A DNA stretch of 28,805 bases from assembly GCA_023411715.1 (NCBI GenBank), contig JAEYOM010000090.1, forward strand, positions 1 to 28,805. The letters run 5' to 3'. Source of the DNA: Bacillota bacterium (GTDB taxonomy: Bacteria; Bacillota; Clostridia; Acetivibrionales; DTU013). The position numbers and the translations under genes are program-made. The notes beneath the pieces are model-generated. The model was given only the letters and a program-made list of their open reading frames with translations. It was not told where the DNA came from and ran no database searches. Positions 1-6,685 of the stretch are shown here, one piece after another (the stretch's first letter is position 1; each line of letters begins with the position of its first letter).

Positions 1-16
1 AGAAAGGATGCTGACA

Positions 17-1516
17 ATGGATCAGATATATCGTATCAAAAACATGAACAAGTTTGAAGGCAAAAGCTTGAGAAAAATCTCGAAAATCACCGGGCATGAT
101 TTTGAAACAGTAAAAAAGTATCTCGCCAAGGACAACTTCAACCAAGAAATCCGCCCAAAGCAACGGCGACAAGGAAAGCTATCCCCATATAAAGAAATTG
201 TAACCACCTGGCTGGTCAAGGATCAACAGGCACCTCACAAACAGCAGCACACTGCCAGGAGAGTATATGACAGATTACGGGAGCTATATGGAGAAGCCTT
301 TGATGCCAGCGAGAGATCTGTCAGAAAGTTTGTTGCCGGCATCCGGGAGGAGCTTCGGATGGACCCGGAAGGATTCCTGCCGCTGGAACACCCTCCCGGA
401 GAAGCACAGGCAGACTTTGGAGAGGCTCAATTTGTTGAGAATGGTATTACCTATGACGGCTATTACTTGAATTTGTCCTATCCCCACAGCAATGGCGGGC
501 ATACGCAATTATTCAAGAGTGCAAATCAGGAATGTCTGCTGGAAGGTATGAAGGCCATCTTTGAACACATTGGCGGAGTACCGACAGCGATCTGGTTTGA
601 CAACATGTCCACGGTTGTAAAGAAAATTAAGGAATATGGGGAACGTGACCTGACCCAGGGGTTTTTACGGTTCATGATGCACTACGGATTCCAGAGCAAC
701 TTCTGCAATCCAAACAGCGGACATGAAAAGGGGTCTGTAGAGAACAAGGTAGGGTACCACCGGCGGAATCTGTTTGTTCCGGTTCCGGAATTTAAAGACC
801 TGAAGGAGTGCAACAAGGAACTCCTGCTGCAATGTGACCGGGACATGGACAGGATGCACTACAAGGGGCGTGGGCGGATACAGGATCTGTTCCGAGAGGA
901 TCAACTGGAATTCTTCAAGCTCCCGAGGGTCCCGTTTGATGTATTCGTGCATGAGTTCGCAAAGGCCGACAAGTATGGGAAAATCAGATTTGATGGCAGG
1001 ATCTATTCTTCTTCTCCTGATCTGGCGGGCCGACAGGTCACCATTAAAGCCGGGGCCTATGATATCGACCTGCTAGATGCTGATTGCAACCACATCGTAC
1101 GACACAAACGGCTTTACGGCGAGGAGAAGGAGGCCATGTACTGGATTCCTTATCTTGAACTGATGTCCAAAAGGCCGGCGGCATTAAAATATTCCGGGCT
1201 TTTCAGTCAATTACCGGACAATCTGCAGGAATATCTGAACCAATGCGACTATGAACGCAAAAAGCAGTCATTGAAGTTGCTTTCCAGAATGACAATGACG
1301 ACAGGCTTTAAGGCAGCCATCGAAGCTTTTGAAGAAGGAATCCAATTGGGAGCCAGGGATCCGGACAGCATCTGGGCGGTTTATTGCCGCTTAACGACCG
1401 GAACTTTACCGGATCCGGAGATCGAGCTTTCCAATACGGTTCCGGAACTTAAGAAGTATACCCCGGATATCCAGGTATATGATGAATTGATTGTCCCCGG
1501 AGGGCTGCCGTTATGA
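17..1516 (+). CDS. istA: IS21-family transposase IstA
   Basis: DDE transposase that cuts and joins the ends of its IS21 element, working with the ATPase IstB. The N-terminal 40 residues form a helix-turn-helix region (SLRKISKITGHDFETVKKYL). The catalytic core shows the expected acidic triad: D133 in AQADFGEAQ, D195 in IWFDNMS and E242 in GSVENKVGYHRR. The length of 499 aa is usual for the family. An ATG lies at 8, but the AGAAAGG at 1-7 touches it, so the ATG at 17 (9-nt spacing) is the better start. It overlaps istB by four bases (ATGA), the normal translational coupling. The frame is intact and the protein looks functional. Confidence 0.93.
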   Translation: MDQIYRIKNMNKFEGKSLRKISKITGHDFETVKKYLAKDNFNQEIRPKQRRQGKLSPYKEIVTTWLVKDQQAPHKQQHTARRVYDRLRELYGEAFDASERSVRKFVAGIREELRMDPEGFLPLEHPPGEAQADFGEAQFVENGITYDGYYLNLSYPHSNGGHTQLFKSANQECLLEGMKAIFEHIGGVPTAIWFDNMSTVVKKIKEYGERDLTQGFLRFMMHYGFQSNFCNPNSGHEKGSVENKVGYHRRNLFVPVPEFKDLKECNKELLLQCDRDMDRMHYKGRGRIQDLFREDQLEFFKLPRVPFDVFVHEFAKADKYGKIRFDGRIYSSSPDLAGRQVTIKAGAYDIDLLDADCNHIVRHKRLYGEEKEAMYWIPYLELMSKRPAALKYSGLFSQLPDNLQEYLNQCDYERKKQSLKLLSRMTMTTGFKAAIEAFEEGIQLGARDPDSIWAVYCRLTTGTLPDPEIELSNTVPELKKYTPDIQVYDELIVPGGLPL

Positions 1517-2244
1517 GTTCAGATGCATTGGTCCAACATTATTGCAAGGAACTGAGGTTTGGGAAAAACATATATGAAAGTTATTCAAAGATTGAGGCTA
1601 CTGATTTTGGAGACTTCCTGGCACAGCTTTTGAAGATGGAACTGGATCACAGAGAACTGACCCGAAAGAACCGGAACTTAAAGTCCGCCGGATTTGACGT
1701 CATCAAAACCTTTGAGGGGTATGAATTCGGGGACATCCAGATTCCAGCTTCCGTCAGTCTGGAGGAATTAAAGTCCGGAAGTTTCATTGAGAAGCTTGAA
1801 AACCTGATCCTTTATGGACCTGTCGGAACCGGCAAGAGCCATATGGCAACAGCTATTGGTGTTGCCGCCTGTTCCAGGGGGTTGAGGGCAAAATTCTACC
1901 GCACGGCAGCATTGGTTAATCAATTGAGCGAAGCAAAGGCAAAAGGCGAGCTTAGGCGATTTATGAAGCAATTAGAGAAAATGGATCTCTTGATCTGTGA
2001 TGAATGGGGCTATGTTCCCTTTGAGAAAGAAGGCTCACAGCTGCTATTTCAAGTGATTTCGGAATGCTACGAGAAAAGGAGTGTGATTATCACTACCAAC
2101 CTGGAATTCAGTAAATGGAACGGTATTTTCTATGATGAAAAGCTGACAAGTGCAATCATTGACAGGCTGGTACACCACAGCCACTTGCTGGTTTTTCAGG
2201 GACAGAGCTACCGGCTCACCCACTCCACTATGAAATCCCATTAA
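1513..2244 (+). CDS. istB: IS21-family helper ATPase IstB
   Basis: AAA+ ATPase, DnaC-like, that assists IstA in target selection and strand transfer. Walker A is GPVGTGKS at residues 102-109 and Walker B is LLICDEWG at about 159-166. A sensor-like stretch (VIITTNLEFSKW) and an arginine-bearing helix (AIIDRLVHHSHLL) follow, as in other IstB proteins. The 243-aa length is typical. The start codon overlaps the istA stop (ATGA), so both are made from one message. No damage is seen. Confidence 0.93.
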   Translation: MSSDALVQHYCKELRFGKNIYESYSKIEATDFGDFLAQLLKMELDHRELTRKNRNLKSAGFDVIKTFEGYEFGDIQIPASVSLEELKSGSFIEKLENLILYGPVGTGKSHMATAIGVAACSRGLRAKFYRTAALVNQLSEAKAKGELRRFMKQLEKMDLLICDEWGYVPFEKEGSQLLFQVISECYEKRSVIITTNLEFSKWNGIFYDEKLTSAIIDRLVHHSHLLVFQGQSYRLTHSTMKSH

Positions 2245-2278
2245 TGGGAAAGGGGTGCTCGGAAAATTAAGTTCCGGA

Positions 2279-2359
2279 CTGCAAGAAATTTATGTTGCCA
2301 AAAACAACGGATCTGATGCCAGGACTGTCACTACCAGCAGCGTTACGGCTAAAAGTTAA
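2279..2359 (+). pseudogene. 3' coding remnant of a gene apparently interrupted by the IS21 element
   Basis: Directly after the presumed IS21 right end there is an open frame of 26 codons ending in TAA, reading LQEIYVAKNNGS then DARTVTTSSVTAKS. Its Ser/Thr/Val/Ala content resembles the tail of an exported repeat or Ig-like protein, but no family can be named. It has no start or ribosome binding site. The missing 5' part would lie to the left of the IS, outside this window. That it is the tail of a split gene is inference. Confidence 0.35.
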
Positions 2360-2371
2360 TATTCAGAAAGC

Positions 2372-2452
2372 AATGTGACTTTTTACCTGCTTTTTGACAT
2401 TTATATAGTGAAAGGATCTGATATGCTCACAAGAAATGCTAAAAGGGGTGAG
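2372..2452 (+). repeat. Upstream repeat block, copy 1 (promoter-like)
   Basis: This 81-bp block matches 5336-5417. The first 35 bases differ at one position (ATGTGACTTTTTACCTGC, then TTTTGACATTTATAT) and both copies end in AAAAGGGGTGAG at nearly the same spacing. It contains a TTGACA hexamer at 2394-2399. It lies 122 bp upstream of the secreted-protein gene at 2574. A shared promoter/regulatory element or a relic of a duplicated sequence are both possible. Confidence 0.6.
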
Positions 2453-2539
2453 TCCAATGCAGTCATTTTATTCCTATTTGTGCTATTGATTATGAGAAAA
2501 GTTTTTGGATTTTTAAAGTGTTCTTATGGGCTTACCTAG
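2423..2539 (+). CDS. Possible 38-aa membrane peptide
   Basis: ATG at 2423 has AAAGGA six bases upstream and opens a 38-codon frame. It starts MLTRNAKRGE, then has a strongly hydrophobic core (AVILFLFVLLIM) and a basic tail (RKVFGFLKC). That layout is typical of single-span small membrane peptides. It begins inside the repeat block shared with 5336-5417; the second copy has no matching start codon. If the TTGACA in the repeat is a -35 box, transcription would begin too late for this start, so promoter and peptide readings compete. No homology is recognised. Confidence 0.25.
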   Translation: MLTRNAKRGESNAVILFLFVLLIMRKVFGFLKCSYGLT

Positions 2540-2573
2540 ATCCAATATACATATTATGATAAGAGGTGTCATT

Positions 2574-3650
2574 ATGAAGAAAAATGTTAGACTAATTAAA
2601 AGTATTTGTTTGGCCTTCATGTTAATGTTAGCTACCGTAATTCCATATACCGCAGTAACGGCAAATAGTACCGGGGTAGTTATAAATACTACCACACAAG
2701 ATGCCAATCCAACAGATTCGTTGATTAATGGAATGGATGGGGAAATTACACAGTCATATGATTATTCCTTTGTTAAAACGGAAAAATGGAAAGAGATGAA
2801 GTTAAAAGAGCGTATTACTGCATGCCAAATTCCAGATGATACAATAAATAGTATGACAACAGAAACGCTACTTAACTCTGTGCTGGACTATCCTTTTATG
2901 ATTGATCTACTTGCTTATGACACTTGCAGAGAAGGTTTTTTGAATGTATATGCTAATTTTCCTGCATTACAAAAACTATTAGAACGTAATGATTTGGGTA
3001 ATGCATTAAAAAGTAGAACTTTAAAAGGCACTTCAAGCAATGATATATTGAGGAACATTTATTGTACAATATTAATCTCTCAGCCTGAAATAGAAAACAA
3101 GCTAAGTGACTCCGATGCTAATACTTTAAAGGAAGCATTGGAAGGAGATAATATCACTTTATATGAAAATGCACAACGAGAGGTAGTAGCTCCAGCTTCA
3201 GCTCAATCTACGCTTTATACTCCCAATGGGACAGCTGTTACAGTCATTAATAACAGTGGGATTACAGACTGGTCATCAGCTCAAAAAAGTGCTCTTAATC
3301 AAGGAGTGCTTGATTCTTACCCTAGTGTTTATGTAATTTCGGATCCCAGCAAAAAATATAACTGTCACTCATATGCATGGTATTCAACATCTACTAGCAA
3401 TTACTATTGGATGGATGATCCGTCTGCTTATATGACGGATGGCAGCTATTCTGACACTGGGCTATCATTGATTGTTGCTGGAGATAAAGTACATTGGGAT
3501 GATGGATCGCATTCAGGTATTATATCATATGTTGGTCAATCCGGTATCGGTAATATTAAAGCAAAATCAAAATGGGGACAATTAGGCGTATATGATCATT
3601 ATTTTAGTGATTGTCCATATACAGGTTCTACTACAACATACAGAAGATAA
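2574..3650 (+). CDS. Secreted protein with NCHSYAW/HSG motifs, possible papain-like (NlpC/CHAP-type) fold
   Basis: A 358-aa exported protein. Start chosen at 2574 because GAGGTG lies at 2562-2567 and the residues that follow (MKKNVRLIKS, then a hydrophobic run to AVTA at 30) make a clean signal peptide. Residues 31-210 show no recognised domain. The C-terminal 100 residues carry YNCHSYAW (C264, H265), GDKVHWDDGSHSGII (H313) and KSKWGQLGVYDHY (H342). This Cys-then-His order is what NlpC/P60- or CHAP-like cell-wall hydrolases show, but the match is by motif only and the activity is unproven. A strong terminator follows the stop. Base composition is AT-rich compared with the genes beyond 9 kb, fitting acquired DNA. 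Confidence 0.7.
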   Translation: MKKNVRLIKSICLAFMLMLATVIPYTAVTANSTGVVINTTTQDANPTDSLINGMDGEITQSYDYSFVKTEKWKEMKLKERITACQIPDDTINSMTTETLLNSVLDYPFMIDLLAYDTCREGFLNVYANFPALQKLLERNDLGNALKSRTLKGTSSNDILRNIYCTILISQPEIENKLSDSDANTLKEALEGDNITLYENAQREVVAPASAQSTLYTPNGTAVTVINNSGITDWSSAQKSALNQGVLDSYPSVYVISDPSKKYNCHSYAWYSTSTSNYYWMDDPSAYMTDGSYSDTGLSLIVAGDKVHWDDGSHSGIISYVGQSGIGNIKAKSKWGQLGVYDHYFSDCPYTGSTTTYRR

Positions 3651-3657
3651 TTAAACT

Positions 3658-3690
3658 AAAGGGGAGAGGCGTATCCTCCTCTCCCCTTTT
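3658..3690 (+). terminator. Rho-independent terminator of the secreted-protein gene
   Basis: Twelve-base perfect stem AAAGGGGAGAGG / CCTCTCCCCTTT with an 8-nt loop, then a short T run. Because the left arm starts with A's it may also stop transcription from the minus strand. Confidence 0.85.
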
Positions 3691-4095
3691 CTATAAAAGC
3701 TTAAATCCCACATTCTGCCATTCAGGCATCCAGCCCTCATACACGATAGAGAGTTCGCCTTAAACCTTGCCCCAATTTCTAAGCGGCATAGTCTATTTTT
3801 TCACTACTTCGTATGTTGCCAGATAATGAGCTTTCAACAAAGCTGTATACCTTGGAAATACGCTTCTTTGGCTGTTTAGACGTCTGTAGGTACTGTTAAG
3901 ACTCTCGATGGCGTTGGTAGTATAAATGAACTTTCGAACTTCGGATGAAAACTTGAAAATCGGGCTGATGACATCCCAGTTGGTTGACCAGCTCTTCATG
4001 GCGTTGGGATAGCGCTCCTGCCATTTTTCAGTGGCTTTTTGCATGTGTTCATATCCAAACTCTTCAGACGGTGTATGATTCACAGACTCCACCAA
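3691..4095 (-). pseudogene. IS256-family (mutator-type) transposase, decayed C-terminal remnant
   Basis: The minus-strand frame contains hallmark IS256 sequence: FIYTTNAIESLNSTYRR and the preceding EKWQERYPNAMKSW. Only the C-terminal region is present. The frame stops at 3793 after EVVKK, yet translation beyond continues as TMPLRNWGKV, stop, GELSIVYEG, which is the expected family tail. So two codons (a Trp and a Tyr by comparison with the family) have become stops. The N-terminal part with the first catalytic residues is missing, replaced at about 4096 by the lipoprotein gene region. No terminal repeats are seen. Not functional. Confidence 0.85.
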
Positions 4096-4123
4096 AATTC
4101 AAAAGAGCCTTTAAAATAATAAA

Positions 4124-4618
4124 TTATTCTGCATCTGTTTTTATTACAAATGCAAAAATATATTCTGTATTATCCCATGATGCTATTATTCTAAAACCTC
4201 TAAGGTCGGTATTTGATGACTTTGAATTTAAAGTAGACCATTTATGCTTTTTAACATAAAAATAATATTTGGTATCTTGGGCTTCTAGAGGAGTTGCCAC
4301 TGTTTCTTTATTTGTATACAACATTTCTCCGTTTGATCTCAATAAGGTATCATCCATTATTATTTTATCTGGATATTTATCTCCAAAATCTAAAGTAACT
4401 TTCTCACCAATTTTTATATATTCTACAGTTGATGAAGCATCTTTATCTAATAGTAGTTTAAAAACATTAGCAGGATCGCCTTCTTTTAAGTCCTTTGCTT
4501 GGATATATTGAATATCCTTTTTGTTTACAACTATTCTCAGTGTCTGATTATTAGTATTACATCCACTGTATTCTAATACTAGTGTAAATAAAAGAAAAAT
4601 CGTTAAAAACTTTCTCAT
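4124..4618 (-). CDS. Small lipoprotein of unknown function
   Basis: A 164-aa protein starting at 4618, where AGGAG stands seven bases upstream on the minus strand. An upstream in-frame ATG at 4666 lacks such a site. The N-terminus MRKFLTIFLLFTLVLEYSGC is a lipoprotein signal with the acceptor Cys at 20; the -3 residue (Tyr) is not ideal. The rest is hydrophilic with several beta-like stretches (KVTLDFGDKYPDKII, TKYYFYVKKHKW, EYIFAFVIKT). No family is recognised. It sits between an IS256 remnant and an unknown ORF, so it belongs to the accessory block. Confidence 0.6.
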   Translation of the reverse strand: MRKFLTIFLLFTLVLEYSGCNTNNQTLRIVVNKKDIQYIQAKDLKEGDPANVFKLLLDKDASSTVEYIKIGEKVTLDFGDKYPDKIIMDDTLLRSNGEMLYTNKETVATPLEAQDTKYYFYVKKHKWSTLNSKSSNTDLRGFRIIASWDNTEYIFAFVIKTDAE

Positions 4619-4898
4619 GATAACTCCTGAATAATCTACTAATAAATAGATTACTTTAATTCCCATATTAGTGTATCATACGTAGAATTAGAAATCAATA
4701 TAAATTAAAGGGTGAAACACGGCAAACGTATGAATTCTATCTTTCACCAGAAATCCTTCTTGGAATTTTTTAAAATGTGCCGTTTCAGCATATGATATGG
4801 GAAGGAATATTTTGTGAAGTCCCTGGAAATTACAAAGATATGTTACTAGACGCGTTTCAGGGTAGTGCTAAGCAAAGCCGCTTTAGTCCTGCCGAAAA

Positions 4899-5432
4899 TC
4901 AAAATTTGCTTTGAGGTAGTCTCTTTTTCTTATCCAGTATAGTTTGTTTCATTAATTCACCAACATATTTTTCTTCTTTATAGTAGCGCCCAAATACATC
5001 CTTGCAGCTCATTATAATTTTTGCATCTTGATATATTTCACACAAATTTTCATCTGAAATATCACTACTATTAAATAATACGTAACTTACTATATAGTAA
5101 GTTGACTCATTCATATTATTATTACTTTCTCCGCCACTAGCATTGACAGACCTGCATGTATCGTAATTATCTATTATATAAACTAAATCAGGAATCTTTA
5201 TTTCGCGCTCAGTCATAAGTAGCGCTCTACTAATCTCAGCTTTTACAGTTAGTTTTATGATATCATTTTGTGGTATGCCCATTTTTTGAATTCCATATAA
5301 AGAATTATATTCTTCTTGAGAAACAGAATTAAAATAATGTGACTTTTTACCTGCCTTTTGACATTTATATTGTAGAAGCCCATAAATGGGATTCTCAATA
5401 TAGTCAAAAGGGGTGAGAAAATAATGCTGCAT
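4899..5432 (-). CDS. Uncharacterised protein, possibly with a chimeric N-terminus
   Basis: An open frame of 177 aa with no recognised domain. Residues from about 50 on look like a real soluble protein (KAEISRALLMTEREIKIPDL, TYYIVSYVLFNSSD, QDAKIIMSCKDVFGRYYKEE). Residues about 6-32, however, are encoded by the 5336-5417 repeat block. In the other copy of that block this frame is broken by a one-base length difference, so the N-terminus may be fortuitous. No good ribosome binding site precedes 5432. It could be a truncated gene fused to unrelated DNA, or a gene with an internal start (the next Met is about residue 52). Low certainty. Confidence 0.4.
   Translation of the reverse strand: MQHYFLTPFDYIENPIYGLLQYKCQKAGKKSHYFNSVSQEEYNSLYGIQKMGIPQNDIIKLTVKAEISRALLMTEREIKIPDLVYIIDNYDTCRSVNASGGESNNNMNESTYYIVSYVLFNSSDISDENLCEIYQDAKIIMSCKDVFGRYYKEEKYVGELMKQTILDKKKRLPQSKF
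5336..5417 (+). repeat. Upstream repeat block, copy 2 (promoter-like)
   Basis: Second copy of the 2372-2452 block. It shares the ATGTGACTTTTTACCTGC core, TTTTGACATTTATAT, and the AAAAGGGGTGAG end. TTGACA is at 5358-5363 and, with a 17-bp spacer, CATAAA at 5381-5386 could be a -10 box. It lies 86 bp upstream of the small exported protein gene at 5503. The middle 30 bases differ from copy 1. Confidence 0.6.
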
Positions 5433-5502
5433 ATCAGATATCCAGATTCATAAGTCCTGAATTAGTAATATGTAAAAGTATGAGAAAGGAGAAAATAAGA
5501 AT

Positions 5503-5920
5503 ATGAAAAAATTTCTTACATTGGGTATAACTTTTTTAATTACGATAACAAGTATACTCGCGGTCTTTGCAACATCTACGACTTATACATCCACACTTAG
5601 TATGTCTGTTAACAGTACTGCAACAGGGTCTGCACGAGACTACTATGAACCAAATCACAAGATGGCAATGAAAATTACAACAAGGGACAATATGAATGGT
5701 CCTGATTACAATTATGTTTATGCTACACTACAGAAAAAGGACTTATCATCTTACTCTAGCAAGGGAACACAATATAATAATTGTAAGGATATTGACAGTA
5801 CTTACAATTTTTCGTATGGTAATCAAGGGACAGGCACATTTAGATATTATTTATAATGCAGTTGCGACTATGGGAGATTCGTTTACATCTGACTATGTAG
5901 CTATGACATCATATTCTTAA
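5503..5920 (+). pseudogene. Small exported protein with an apparent +1 frameshift near 5850
   Basis: Starts with ATG behind AAAGGAG and a classic signal peptide (MKKFLTLGITFLITITSILAVFA, likely cut after residue 23), then a Ser/Thr/Tyr-rich chain. The frame stops at 5856 after GTGTFRYYL. The neighbouring frame continues as YNAVATMGD and SFTSDYVAMTSYS to a TAA at 5920. Removing one T from the TTT at 5850-5852 joins them into a single protein of about 138 aa ending RYYYNAVATMGD and onward. So it is either a recent pseudogene or a sequencing error in a short T run. Family not recognised. Its place right before an ABC exporter with two FtsX-type permeases recalls bacteriocin-type loci, but no bacteriocin signature is seen. 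Confidence 0.6.
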
Positions 5921-5949
5921 TATTCTAATTTACATATAGAATAGTATTT

Positions 5950-5996
5950 ACGCTAAGAAGGAGATCAGTAAAGTTTACAGTAATCCTTCTTAGCGT
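5950..5996 (+). promoter_or_regulatory. Large inverted repeat ahead of the ABC transporter genes
   Basis: Perfect 13-bp arms, ACGCTAAGAAGGA and TCCTTCTTAGCGT, enclose 21 nt that themselves contain the palindrome GTAAAGTTTAC (5968-5978). There is no T run after it, so it is not a standard terminator. It stands between the small exported protein gene and the ATPase (ATG at 6019), where it could be an operator, an RNA processing hairpin or a partial terminator that sets the ratio of peptide to transporter mRNA. Confidence 0.6.
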
Positions 5997-6018
5997 TGTA
6001 CTAGCATAGGGAGCTGTT

Positions 6019-6684
6019 ATGGATAAGATTATCTGGACCCAAAATGTAACAAAACAATATGATAGGATATTTGCGGTAAAAGATGTCAGTATTACAATCA
6101 GTCAGAACAGGTTTTACGGAATAAAGGGACACTCGGGTTCAGGTAAGACTACTCTGATCAATATGCTGGGCCTTCTTGACGAACCCACCACCGGCGACAT
6201 ATATATTAATGGCGCAAATGTGTCCGGACTTGATGAAGATGAAAAAGCAGAAATCAGGAGGAGGCAGTTCGGATTTGTGTTTCAGGCATTTTACCTGAAT
6301 GAAAAGCTCAGAGCTTATGAGAATGTTATGGTTCCCATGTTTATAAATCCGTTATATAAAAATATAGATTTGAAAACCAAAGCTATCGATTTGCTAAAGA
6401 TGCTCGGACTATCCGACAGGCTCGGCCATTTCCCGGGACAGCTGTCCGCAGGAGAGCAGCAGAGGGTCGCTATCGCAAGATCACTGGCAAACGATCCTCG
6501 ATGCATTATTGCTGATGAACCCACAGGCAATCTTGATGAGGAAAATGAGGTTTTGATACTGGATATCCTTAAAGGACTGGCGCAAAACGGGAGAACAGTT
6601 ATCGTAGTGACCCATAATAAAGTTATTGAAGAATATGCCGACGAGTTGTATTTAATGACGGCAGGAAGCTTAGAGGCTTTATAA
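6019..6684 (+). CDS. ABC transporter ATP-binding protein (MacB/LolD type)
   Basis: A 221-aa nucleotide-binding subunit that would power the two FtsX-like permeases encoded next. Walker A GHSGSGKTT is at 37-45. The Q-loop region is FGFVFQAFYL, the signature is LSAGEQQRVAIARS, Walker B is CIIADEPTGNLD and the H-loop is VVTHN. These are the features of the MacB/LolD/FtsE group, which usually move peptides, lipoproteins or antimicrobial compounds rather than nutrients. It starts shortly after the 5950-5996 inverted repeat with GGGAGC as ribosome binding site, and the next gene begins one base after its stop codon. Confidence 0.92.
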   Translation: MDKIIWTQNVTKQYDRIFAVKDVSITISQNRFYGIKGHSGSGKTTLINMLGLLDEPTTGDIYINGANVSGLDEDEKAEIRRRQFGFVFQAFYLNEKLRAYENVMVPMFINPLYKNIDLKTKAIDLLKMLGLSDRLGHFPGQLSAGEQQRVAIARSLANDPRCIIADEPTGNLDEENEVLILDILKGLAQNGRTVIVVTHNKVIEEYADELYLMTAGSLEAL

Positions 6685-6685
6685 T

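Larger units (their letters stand above)
1..2285 (+). mobile_element. IS21-family insertion sequence (left end outside window)
   Basis: The overlapping istA/istB pair defines the family. The right end is probably near 2275-2285: after the istB stop there is a G-rich stretch (GGGAAAGGGGTGCTCGG) and then TTCCGGACTGCA, resembling the multi-repeat CA-terminated ends known for IS21 elements. Immediately beyond lies an open coding tail (2279-2359), which suggests the element interrupted a gene. The left terminus and target duplication cannot be seen, so the exact right boundary is inferred. Confidence 0.75.

Noticed and set aside
2245..2290. The IS21 at 1-2285 as the source of the mini-element at 17254-18042
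   Set aside because: The visible right end of the IS21 shares no sequence with the mini-element's terminal repeats.
4708..4791. Imperfect inverted repeat TGAAACACGGCA / TGCCGTTTCA in the gap between the lipoprotein and the 4899-5432 ORF
   Set aside because: Arms are interrupted and far apart with no T run or transposase between them, so neither a terminator nor an IS can be claimed.
4792..4914. Short plus-strand frame of about 40 codons with protein-like text (EVPGNYKDMLLDAFQGSAKQ)
   Set aside because: No ribosome site, overlaps the end of the minus-strand ORF and matches no family; it may be debris of an older gene but cannot be supported.
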